DNA of 43,990 bases from JBEATZ01 sp041178545 (GTDB lineage: Bacteria > Planctomycetota > UBA1135 > UBA2386): the NCBI GenBank assembly GCA_041178545.1, contig JBEGVB010000006.1, forward strand, positions 1-43,990, given 5' to 3'. Below, one piece after another: positions 16,489-25,882 of this stretch (position 1 is the first letter of the stretch; every line of letters begins with the position of its first letter). The translations under genes and the position numbers were made by a program. The notes below the pieces were generated by a model. It did no database searches. It was not told where the DNA came from and worked only from the letters and a program-made list of their open reading frames with translations.

Positions 16489-17762
16489 TCCGGCAGCCGG
16501 TGGAACCGCTCCACCGCTGCGCGCTCCAGCGCCTCGCGGTGCTGCGGGTCGGCGACCGAGATGAGCGCGCGTGCGCGCTGCCGGAGGTTCCTGCCGCGCA
16601 GGTCCACGGCCCCGTGCTCGGTCACCACCCAGTGCACGTGGGCGCGCGTGGTCACGACACCGGCACCGGGCTTGAGGATGGGCACGATGCGCGAGATGCC
16701 CTTCGACGTGGTCGACGGCAGTGCGAGGATGGGCTTGCCGCCGGGGGACAGCGAGGCACCGCGCAGGAAGTCCATCTGGCCGCCGACGCCCGAGAACATC
16801 GTGGTGCCGATGGAGTCGGCGCACACCTGTCCGGTCAGGTCGATCTCGATGGCGCTGTTGATGGCGACGACCCTTGGGTTGCGCCGGATCACGGACGGGT
16901 CGTTGACGTAGCCGATGTCGAGCATCGACACCATCGGGTTGTCGTCCATGAAGTCGTAGAGCCTGCGCGTGCCCATCGCGAAGCCGGCCACGATCTTGCC
17001 GGGGTGCACCTTCTTCATGCGCCCCGTGATGACACCGCGCTCGACCAGTCTCAGCACGCCGTCGCTGAACATCTCGGTGTGCACGCCGAGGTCCTGGTGC
17101 TGTTCGAGTGCCGCGAGAACTGCGTCCGGGATGGCTCCGATGCCCATCTGCAGGGTGGAGCCGTTCTCCACCAGTGCCGCGCAGTGGCGCCCGATCGCGC
17201 GCTCGGCGTTGCCGAGCTCACAGGGAGCATGGGCAGGAAGCTCGTCGTCGACTGCGACGGCTGCAGCAAAGCGGCTGTGGTGGACGAGCCCGTCGCCGTG
17301 GGTGCGCGGCATGCGCGGGTTGACCTGGGCGACCACCACCGGTGCGGACTCGATGGCTGCCTTGGCGATGTCCACCGAGACCCCCAACGAGCAGTAGCCG
17401 TGCCGGTCTGGCGGTGACACGTGGACGAACGCCACGTCGAGCGGCAGCACCTTCTCGCGGAACAGCGCGGGCATCTCGCTGAGGAAGGCAGGCACATAGT
17501 CGGCATCGCCGCGGGCGACGGCCTCGCGCACGTTGGCGCCGAGGAACAGGCCGTTGACCCGGAAGCTCGCTGCCATGCCGGGGGCGGCACAGGCGTGCTG
17601 CCCCTCGGTGTGCAGGTGGACGAGTTCCACGTCCTTCAGGTCGGGCCCGCGCCCGGCAAGGGCGCGCAGCAGGGTCTGGGGCGTGGCAGCGCCACCGTGG
17701 ACGAAGACCCGGTTGCCGGAACGGACCAGGCCGACAGCATCGAACGCGGAGAGGAATCGCAT
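16485..17762 (-). CDS. Acetyl-CoA hydrolase/transferase family CoA-transferase
   Basis: The 425-residue protein belongs to the Cat1/4-hydroxybutyrate CoA-transferase family: an N-terminal domain with FVHGGAATP, a middle domain with LQMGIGAIPDAVLAAL, and INSAIEIDLTGQVCADSIG, which carries the Glu expected to form the glutamyl-CoA intermediate. The C-terminal GGQMDFLRGASLSPGGKPI and RAHVHWVVTEHGAVDLRG are family hallmarks. It would exchange CoA between acetyl-CoA and a short carboxylate; the acceptor cannot be named from sequence. The ATG at 17762 fits the family N-terminus, although no Shine-Dalgarno is visible. Confidence 0.88.
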   Translation of the reverse strand: MRFLSAFDAVGLVRSGNRVFVHGGAATPQTLLRALAGRGPDLKDVELVHLHTEGQHACAAPGMAASFRVNGLFLGANVREAVARGDADYVPAFLSEMPALFREKVLPLDVAFVHVSPPDRHGYCSLGVSVDIAKAAIESAPVVVAQVNPRMPRTHGDGLVHHSRFAAAVAVDDELPAHAPCELGNAERAIGRHCAALVENGSTLQMGIGAIPDAVLAALEQHQDLGVHTEMFSDGVLRLVERGVITGRMKKVHPGKIVAGFAMGTRRLYDFMDDNPMVSMLDIGYVNDPSVIRRNPRVVAINSAIEIDLTGQVCADSIGTTMFSGVGGQMDFLRGASLSPGGKPILALPSTTSKGISRIVPILKPGAGVVTTRAHVHWVVTEHGAVDLRGRNLRQRARALISVADPQHREALERAAVERFHRLPD

Positions 17763-17834
17763 GGGTGGGGTTGCTGCATTACGCCCGGAGTCCCAAACCG
17801 CTGCCATGGGCCGCAGGGCGAAGCTCCCGACCCG

Positions 17835-17840
17835 TAGGAT
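17835..17840 (+). promoter_or_regulatory. -10-like TAGGAT upstream of selO
   Basis: It ends 21 bases before the GTG start. A short leader of about 15 bases is predicted. Confidence 0.35.
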
Positions 17841-17861
17841 GCTCCGACCCCGAGTGCCCCC

Positions 17862-19439
17862 GTGGACCAAGCCCCTCGTTTCCAGCGCCGTTTCCTCGAC
17901 CTGTTGCCCGGCGACCCGGATGCGAGTCCGTGGCCCCGCGCGGTGCACGGAGCTGCATGGTCCCGTGTGCCGCCGACGGCCGTCTCGTCCCCCCGGCTGC
18001 TGGCGTGGTCCAGGCCCCTGGCGGCCGAGCTCGGCCTGACGGAAGCGCGCATGGCCGAGGCCCGCACCGCCGAGGTGCTGGGTGGCAATGCACTGTGGGA
18101 CGGCATGGACCCGTATGCCGCCTGCTACGGCGGGCACCAGTTCGGCAACTGGGCCGGCCAGCTCGGGGACGGCCGCGCCATCGTGCTCGGTGAACTGGTT
18201 GCGCCCGACGGGCGCGTCCACGAGTTGCAGCTGAAGGGTGCCGGTCCCACGGCCTACTCGAGGCGCGGCGACGGCCGCGCGGTGCTGCGTTCTTCGATCC
18301 GCGAGTTCCTCTGCTCCGAGGCCATGCACTGGCTCGGCGTCCCCACGACGCGCGCACTGTCGCTGGTCGCCACCGGCGACCCCGTGGTGCGCGACATGTT
18401 CTACGACGGCAATGCCCGCGAGGAGCCGGGCGCCATCGTCTGCCGCGTCGCGCCGACGTTCCTGCGCTTCGGCAACTTCGAGCTGCCCACGGCGCGCGGT
18501 GACGTGGAGCTCCTGCGCAGAATCGTCGACTTCACCCTGGTGCACCACTTCGCGCAGTTCGGCGCGCCGTCGCGCACTGCGTACGAGCAGTTGTTGCACG
18601 AGGTGGCCTTGCGCACGGCGAGGCTCGTGGCGCACTGGCAGGCCGTCGGCTTCGTGCACGGCGTGATGAACACCGACAACATGTCGATCCTCGGGCTCAC
18701 CATCGACTACGGCCCCTATGGCTGGCTCGACGACTTCGATCCCGGCTGGACCCCAAACACGACGGACGCTGGGCAGCGTCGCTACGCCTACGGCAACCAG
18801 CCCGCGGTCGGCCTCTGGAACGTGGCGCGGCTCGGGGAGGCCCTCATGCCGTTGTTCGACGGCAGCGAGCAAGTGGTGGAGTCGGCACTCGGCGCCTACG
18901 AGGACGCCTACGGCGAGGCCGCCCGCACCCACTGGGGTCGCAAGCTCGGGATCGCCTTCGACCCTGCCCGCGGGGACGGCGAGTTGTTGCAGGATCTGTT
19001 CGACTGCCTGCGCGCCTTTCCCACCGACATGACGCTGTTCTTCCGCGCCCTCGCGCCGCTGCTTACGACCGATGCTGCGCCCACGGCGCTGCCCGGTACC
19101 GTGCACGACACGTGGTACGGAACTCCCGAGGAGGGCCATGCCGCGCGGGTGCTGGCGTGGCTGCAGCGCTGGTGGCAGCGGGCGCGCAGCGAGGCAGGCG
19201 ACCCCGTGGCCACCGCTGTGGCCATGCAGCGAGTCAACCCGCTGTACGTGCTGCGCAACTGGGTCGCCCAGGAGGCCATCGACGCGGCGCATGCGGGCGA
19301 CCCGTCGAAGGTGCAGCGGCTGCTGCGCGTGTTCGAGCGGCCCTTCGAGGCGCAGGCTGGCTGCGACGACCTCGCACAGAAGCGCCCCGAGTGGGCGCGC
19401 AACAAGCCGGGCTGCTCGGCTCTTTCCTGCAGTTCGTGA
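17862..19439 (+). CDS. selO: SelO/YdiU family protein adenylyltransferase, cysteine form
   Basis: The 525-residue pseudokinase-fold enzyme transfers AMP to protein hydroxyls, in redox-linked control. Visible hallmarks are GNWAGQLGDGRAI, LKGAGPTAYSRRGDGRAVLR, MNTDNMSI with Asp272, and IDYGPYGWLDDFDP. The C-terminus ends S-C-S-S. In many eukaryotic SelO proteins the corresponding residue is selenocysteine, so here the position is cysteine even though the genome appears to use Sec elsewhere. Length is close to the E. coli protein. The GTG start at 17862 is the first that gives the family N-terminus. It is divergent from the CoA-transferase. Confidence 0.95.
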   Translation: MDQAPRFQRRFLDLLPGDPDASPWPRAVHGAAWSRVPPTAVSSPRLLAWSRPLAAELGLTEARMAEARTAEVLGGNALWDGMDPYAACYGGHQFGNWAGQLGDGRAIVLGELVAPDGRVHELQLKGAGPTAYSRRGDGRAVLRSSIREFLCSEAMHWLGVPTTRALSLVATGDPVVRDMFYDGNAREEPGAIVCRVAPTFLRFGNFELPTARGDVELLRRIVDFTLVHHFAQFGAPSRTAYEQLLHEVALRTARLVAHWQAVGFVHGVMNTDNMSILGLTIDYGPYGWLDDFDPGWTPNTTDAGQRRYAYGNQPAVGLWNVARLGEALMPLFDGSEQVVESALGAYEDAYGEAARTHWGRKLGIAFDPARGDGELLQDLFDCLRAFPTDMTLFFRALAPLLTTDAAPTALPGTVHDTWYGTPEEGHAARVLAWLQRWWQRARSEAGDPVATAVAMQRVNPLYVLRNWVAQEAIDAAHAGDPSKVQRLLRVFERPFEAQAGCDDLAQKRPEWARNKPGCSALSCSS

Positions 19440-19534
19440 GGGTCCTGCAGTCCGTGGGCGGCGGGCTGCCGTGCCGCCGAATGGGCCTGCTCCCCGTGGA
19501 TCCTCTCCCGGTACCCGGTAGAAAAGGTGCCAGC

Positions 19535-20566
19535 ATGGCTCGCAGGATCCTGTGGTTCGTTCTCCTCGTGTCCTCGTTGTCGGGCGCATGCGCGCATGGA
19601 GTGGCGACCGAGCCCTCCAGCTACCACGGGCCCGACACCATCCTCAACGTCTCCTACGACGTGTCCCGCGAACTGTTTGCGAAGGTCAACGCCGCCTTCG
19701 GCGCCGCGTGGCAGCAGGACGGCGGGCGCAGGGTCGAGATCAGGCAGGTGCACGGCGGCACGACCGCCGAGGCGCGGGCGATCCTGGGTGGGCTCGAGGC
19801 CGACGTCGTCACCTTCAACCAGGTGGTCGACGTGCAACTGCTGCAGGACGAGGGCGGACTGATCCAGGGTGCGTGGCGCGAACGCCTGCCGCACGGCAGC
19901 GCCCCGTTCTACTCGCTGCCCGTGTTCCTGGTCCGGAAGGGAAACCCCGGCAACATCCGCGACTGGGGCGACCTCGTGCGCAGCGACGTCAAGTTGGTGC
20001 TTCCGGACCCGAGGACCTCCGGCAACGCGCGCTACTCCTACCTGGCGGCCTATGCCCACGGACTCGAGCGCCACGACGGCGACCATGCCGGTGCCAAGGC
20101 GTTCGTGCAGGCCATGTTCGGCAACGTGGCCGCGATGCCCCCTGGTGGACGTGCGGCGACCGAGGCGTTCGTGGGGCAGGGTACCGGTGACGTGCTGGTC
20201 ACCTTCGAGTGCGAGGCACGTGATGTGATGCGCGTGCACGCCGACCAGGCCTTCGAGATCGTGATTCCGCGGCAGAGCATCCTGGCGGAGTTTCCCGTGT
20301 GCATCGTCGACCGCAACGTGGACCGGCACGGCACGCGGCTGCTGGCCGAGTCCTACCTGAAGTTCTTGTTCGGCGAACAGGCGCAGGAGATCGCAGCCGG
20401 GTTCTTCCTGCGGGTGCGTGATGCCGCCGTGTCCTCGCGCCACCAGCGTTCCTTCCCGCCGGTGGAACTCGTCACCGTGGAGAAGCTGTTCGGCGGTTGG
20501 GAGCGAGTGCAGGCGGAGCACTTTGCCAGCGGTCGCATCCTCGAGCAGGTGCTCGGGAAGAAGTGA
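19535..20566 (+). CDS. Sulfate/thiosulfate-type ABC transporter binding lipoprotein
   Basis: The 343-residue protein has a signal peptide ending LVSSLSGACAHG, a lipobox with Cys near residue 17, followed by a type II periplasmic binding fold. Sulfate-binding (Sbp/CysP) hallmarks are LNVSYDVSRELFAKVN near the N-terminus, VHGGTTAEARAI, VVTFNQVVDVQ, KLVLPDPRTSGNARY and VLVTFECEA. It would capture sulfate or a related oxyanion outside the membrane. No cysT/cysW/cysA permease genes are adjacent, so it is an orphan here. An AAAAGG Shine-Dalgarno precedes the ATG. Confidence 0.9.
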   Translation: MARRILWFVLLVSSLSGACAHGVATEPSSYHGPDTILNVSYDVSRELFAKVNAAFGAAWQQDGGRRVEIRQVHGGTTAEARAILGGLEADVVTFNQVVDVQLLQDEGGLIQGAWRERLPHGSAPFYSLPVFLVRKGNPGNIRDWGDLVRSDVKLVLPDPRTSGNARYSYLAAYAHGLERHDGDHAGAKAFVQAMFGNVAAMPPGGRAATEAFVGQGTGDVLVTFECEARDVMRVHADQAFEIVIPRQSILAEFPVCIVDRNVDRHGTRLLAESYLKFLFGEQAQEIAAGFFLRVRDAAVSSRHQRSFPPVELVTVEKLFGGWERVQAEHFASGRILEQVLGKK

Positions 20567-20616
20567 GACTGCCTTCCGACGCGAACTCGCAGTGACGCGA
20601 CGTCGCCCCTGACGAG

Positions 20617-22017
<1,401 letters not shown>

Positions 22018-22215
22018 GACGTTCCTTTGCCGGCCCGGGCCGGGGTGGCGTTCCGGCGCAAAGGCGTCCGGTTGTCGCGGCAAGGATGGTTCCGGCAGGA
22101 GCCGCACCGGTCAAGGGTTCGGGTCCGGTGCCGGTGTCGGTCCGCGTCCCGTGTCACGTCCCGGTCGCATGCCCGGGAATCCTCCGCGGTGTCACGCGTT
22201 GCAGGTGGTCCGACG

Positions 22216-22221
22216 TATCAT
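22216..22221 (+). promoter_or_regulatory. -10-like TATCAT for the selenoprotein operon
   Basis: It ends ten bases before the ATG at 22232 and overlaps the alternative in-frame ATG at 22220, so transcription from it would exclude that earlier start. Confidence 0.4.
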
Positions 22222-22231
22222 GCCCGCCCCC

Positions 22232-24622
22232 ATGACAGCCCCCCTCCGCATCCTCTGGCGAGGCCTGCTGCTGCTCGCCGCCCTGCTGCCTGCGGTCCGC
22301 GTGGCCGCGCAGGATCCCGAGAAGGTGACGGTCGAGACGAGGATGGTCCCGGCGCAGGCCGCCCCCGGCCAGGTCGTCACGCTGGAGGTCGTGCTCACCA
22401 TCGCCGACACCTTTCACGTCTACGGGGCCAAGGATCCGGTCGGCCCGACCACGCTCAAGCTCGCCAAGGTCGAGGGGGTTGAGGCAGTGGGCGAGGCCGT
22501 GGTGCCCGCCGGCACGCCACACGAGGCCTACGGCACCACCAACTACTGGGTCGAGTCGAGTGCGGTGCTCAAGCAGAAGGTGCGGGTCCTGCCGGGCGTG
22601 CAACCGGGCAAGCTCAGCGTCGCCGCGCAACTCGACTACATGGTCTGCGACGAGAACAGTTGCGACCCGCCCGTGTCGACGACCGTGAGTGCCTCGCTGG
22701 AGGTGGTGGCGGCGGAGGCAGGAGCCGAGCAGCCCGTCGAGATGCCAGCGACCAAGCTGGTGAAGGGCGGCTTCGCAGGGGCCCTCGGGCTCGGCGGCGG
22801 TGGCGGCGGCAAGCTGCGCATCGAGGCCTCCTTCGTGCCCGCGGTCGCGCGCGCCGGCGAGCGCGTGGTGCTGCGGCTGGAGTGCGAGGCCGAGGTCGGC
22901 TGGCACGTCTACGGCCACAAGGACAACGAAATCAACCGCACCAAGCTGACGGTCCAGGAGGCCGGTGGGCTGGTGCGGAGCGGGGAGTTGCGGGTCCCCG
23001 ACGGCGAGCCGCACGAGTTGGGGAACGAGACCAACTTCTGGCTCGAGGGACCTTTCACGGTGGACGTCGCCTTCGACGTGCCCTCGGGTGCCGCACCCGG
23101 CGAGTCCGCGGTGGCAGGCATGGCCGACTACATTGCGTGCACGCCGGACGCGTGCGACCCGCCCGCGCAGACTTCGTTCCGCGCCACCCTGCAGGTGGAG
23201 GCAGGTGATGCGCGAGCCGAGTTCCTGCCCAAGGCATCTGCCTCGGGACCGTCCGGTCCCAAGCCTGCCGACGGGCCCGGTGACTCGTTCGGCGGCATGC
23301 TCGGTCTGGTGCTGCTCAGCATCGGCGGCGGGTTGTTCGCCCTCGCGATGCCGTGCACGTACCCGATGATCCCCATCACCTTCAGCTTCTTCACCAAGCA
23401 GGCGGAGCGGCGGGGCGGCAACGTGCTGGCACTGGCACTCGCCTACGGCATCGGCATCGTGCTGATGTTCGTGCTCATCGGCGTCGCCGTCGGTCCGGTG
23501 ATCATCGCCTTCGCCAACCACTGGGTGACCAACTCGGTGCTGGCGCTCGGCTTCGTGTTCTTCGCCCTGGTGCTGTTCGGGGTCGTCAACCTGCAGCCGC
23601 CGGCGGCCGTCCAGAACGCGGCCGGCAAGGCCTCGGCCACCGGTGGCCTGCTCGGGGTGTTCTTCATGGGGGCCACGCTCGTGATCACCTCGTTCACCTG
23701 CACGGCACCCATCGTGGGGACCCTGCTGGGGCACGTGGGTGCGTCGGGCGAGGGCCTCGGCGACGTCGCGATCGGCATGGCCGTCTTCGGGCTGACCATG
23801 GCCGCACCCTTCGTCGCGCTGGCGCTCCTGCCCGGCAGGGTCAAGCAGCTGCCCAAGGCAGGCGAGTGGATGGACACCCTCAAGGTGACGCTCGGCTTCG
23901 TGGAGCTGGCCGCAGCACTCAAGTTCGTCTCCAACGTCGACCTCTACTTCGCGTGGAACATCCTGCCGCGCGAGCTCTTCCTGCTCGCCTGCGCAGCCAT
24001 CCTGCTGCTCGCGTCGCTGTACCTGTTCGGTTTGATCCGCGCCAAGGGATCGACGTTCGACGGGGTCGGTGCCGGCAGGATGACGACGGGCGGCGTCTTC
24101 TTCGGGCTCGCGTTCTACCTGCTCTACGGCGCGATGGGCTTCAAGCTCGACTTCATCATGACGCAGTTCGCACCGCCCTACTCGGCGGAGAGCGTGATCT
24201 CACGCGGCGACGCCAAGGCCAAGAAGGGCCACGAACTGGTCAAGGACGACTTCTCGGCGGCGCTCGCGCTCGCGCGCAAGCAGGACAAGCTGCTGCTCGC
24301 CAACTTCACCGGGTTCAATTGACCCAGCTGCCGCGGCATGGAAAACGACGTTTTCCTCCGCCCTGCGGTCGCAGGGGTCCTGAAGCAGAAGTTCGTCGAG
24401 GCGCGCATGCACGTGGACATCCAGTCCAGCCTCACGGCAGGGCAGTTCGCGGACAACAAGGCGCGGCAGCAGGAGCTTGCCGGCAGCTACGCGATGCCGT
24501 TCTTCGTGATCGTCGACCCGAGGACCGGAGCCAAGCTCCGTGCCACGGGTCTCAGTGGCGGCCCGGGCAACTGGGAACCGCTCTTCCTCGAGTTCCTGAA
24601 CGGGACTCCAACCCCCAGGTGA
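22232..24622 (+). CDS. DsbD-family thiol:disulfide interchange protein with selenocysteine (TGA at 24320-24322 = Sec697)
   Basis: Read through the TGA this is a complete 796-residue DsbD-type electron conduit. After a signal peptide (1-27) come two tandem DsbD-N-like immunoglobulin domains, each with a Cys pair (C139/C144 in VCDENSCDPP; C303/C308 in ACTPDACDPP). An eight-helix membrane domain (about 353-660) has its two redox cysteines at C375 (MPCTYPMIP) and C490 (FTCTAPIVG). The C-terminal thioredoxin domain reads NFTGFN-U-P-S-C-R-G-M-E-N, where relatives have CxxC, and ends with the cis-Pro segment AMPFFVIVDP. Frame and homology continue unbroken across the TGA. An ATG at 22220 would add four residues. 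The next gene follows after four bases. Confidence 0.9.
24340..24356 (+). promoter_or_regulatory. Putative bacterial SECIS hairpin for the DsbD-type selenoprotein
   Basis: GGAAAAC (24340-24346) pairs perfectly with GTTTTCC (24350-24356) around the loop GAC, which begins with G. There are 24 nt between the TGA and the loop. The run of A and T is unusual in this GC-rich gene. Confidence 0.78.
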
Positions 24623-24626
24623 ACGC

Positions 24627-25727
24627 ATGGCACGCACGACGGTGACTGCGCTCCTCGCCCTCGCGATCCCGCTCCTCGCACAGGAGCCGCAGGCGAAGCC
24701 GGATGCGCAGTCCGAGTACAAGCAGTTGGTCGACCAGACCAACGCCGCGATGAAGGAATGGCAGGCCGCACTGCGCAAGCAGGTGGCCGAGGCCAAGGCA
24801 AAGGGCGGCGCCCAGCCCGCCATCTCGATGGAGCCGCCGATCCAGCCCTTCGTGACGAAGGCCATGGAGCGTGCAAGGCACTACGCGGGCACGGAGGACG
24901 CGGTGCCGTTCCTCATGTTCCTCGTGATGCGCGGCGGCAACGACCGCACCGTGCTGCAGGATGCCGCGAAGGCGATCCTGAAGGACCATGCTGGCAGCCC
25001 GCAGATCGACCAGTTCGTCCAGTTCCTGCCGCGCATCGGCGAGCGGGCGCTTGGCGGTAACGCTCAGGTGCTAGCTGCGTTCGACACCGTGCTCGGTGCC
25101 AACAAGGACGCCAAGGTGCTCGCAGCGGCCTACTTCGCCCGCGGCCAGATGCGGATCCCTACCGCCACAAGCGACGAGGAACGCGCGGCCGCCAAGGCCG
25201 ACCTCCTCGAGGCGGCGAGGCACGGCGACCAGGGCATCAAGGAGCAGGTCGAGAGCTCGATCTTCGAGCTCGAGAACCTCCAGGTCGGCTGCGCCGCGCC
25301 CGAGATCGAGGGCAAGGACACCGACGGCGTCGCCTTCAAGCTCTCGGACTACCGGGGCAAGGTGGTGATGCTCGACTTCTGGGGATTCTGGTGAGGGCCC
25401 TGCCGGGCCATGATCCCGCACGAGCGGTCGCTCGTGGAACAGTACAAGAATCGCCCCTTCGCACTGGTCGGCGTCAACAGTGACAGCAACCAGAAACAGC
25501 TCCAGAAGATGCTCAAGGAGGACAAGGTCACCTGGCGCAGCTTCTGGGACGGCAACACCAGCGGGCCGATCTCGTCGCGCTGGAACATCCAGGGCTGGCC
25601 GACGATCTTCCTGATCGACCACAAGGGTGTGATCCGCCACCGCGACATCCACGGCGAGGAGCAGATCGACGAGGCGATCGCCGAGATGGTGGCCGCTGCC
25701 GAGAAGGAACAGGCTGGCGGCAAGTAG
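24627..25727 (+). CDS. Exported TlpA-like thioredoxin with selenocysteine (TGA at 25392-25394 = Sec256)
   Basis: Read through the TGA this is a 366-residue protein. It has a signal peptide (1-19, ending LLAQ), an alpha-helical N-terminal region (about 25-215) rich in Lys and Ala, then an AhpC/TlpA-type thioredoxin domain (about 225-366). The active site is DFWGFW-U-G-P-C-R-A-M-I-P-H, an exact match to the thioredoxin WCGPC motif with Sec at the attacking position (U256, C259). The cis-Pro is in WNIQGWPTIFLID. It starts four bases after the DsbD-type gene and is surely co-transcribed. It is the likely substrate or partner of that reductase outside the cytoplasm. Its own targets are unknown. 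Confidence 0.9.
25419..25436 (+). promoter_or_regulatory. Putative bacterial SECIS hairpin for the TlpA-like selenoprotein
   Basis: CACGAGC (25419-25425) pairs perfectly with GCTCGTG (25430-25436) around the loop GGTC. To my recollection this is the same apical loop as the E. coli fdhF SECIS. There are 31 nt between the TGA and the loop. Confidence 0.8.
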
Positions 25728-25741
25728 CCGTCAGGCGCAGC

Positions 25742-25761
25742 GCAGGGGGTTCTTGCCCTGC
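25742..25761 (+). terminator. Hairpin after the selenoprotein operon
   Basis: GCAGGG (25742-25747) pairs with CCCTGC (25756-25761) around an eight-base loop, 14 bases past the stop. No U-tract follows. Confidence 0.35.
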
Positions 25762-25862
25762 AGTGCCCCCTGCTCCGCGGTGTTACTGGCTGCGCAGTGT
25801 GGCCTGCTCCGCGGTGTTGCTGGCTGCGCAGTGCCCCCTGCTCCGCGGTGCCTCGCACTGCG
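25761..25862. repeat. Three tandem 34-bp repeats before dacB
   Basis: Units at 25761-25794, 25795-25828 and 25829-25862 share the core CTGCTCCGCGGTG at the same offset and begin CAGTG. Units 1 and 2 are nearly identical throughout; unit 3 diverges near its 3' end. CTGCGCAGTG at 25824-25833 and its reverse complement at 25856-25865 flank most of unit 3, giving a possible long hairpin. Confidence 0.75.
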
Positions 25863-25870
25863 CAGCGCGC

Positions 25871-25876
25871 TATGGT
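25871..25876 (+). promoter_or_regulatory. -10-like TATGGT, six bases before dacB
   Basis: It has the same sequence and distance as the hexamer before the histidine kinase gene, and no Shine-Dalgarno is present. Confidence 0.5.
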
Positions 25877-25882
25877 GCCGGG

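Noticed and set aside
16485..19589. A 1034-codon open frame on the minus strand covering the CoA-transferase and the complement of selO.
   Set aside because: Only the part up to 17762 matches a known family. The rest is the shadow of selO, as expected in high-GC DNA with few stop codons.
22018..22215. Riboswitch or tRNA in the 200-base gap between asnS and the dsbD-type gene.
   Set aside because: No cloverleaf, T-box or other conserved element is recognisable. The space fits ordinary divergent promoters.
25763..25882. N-terminal extension of DacB through the tandem repeats.
   Set aside because: The extension translates the repeats into a Cys-rich, non-signal sequence. A proper signal peptide and a TATGGT hexamer mark the ATG at 25883.
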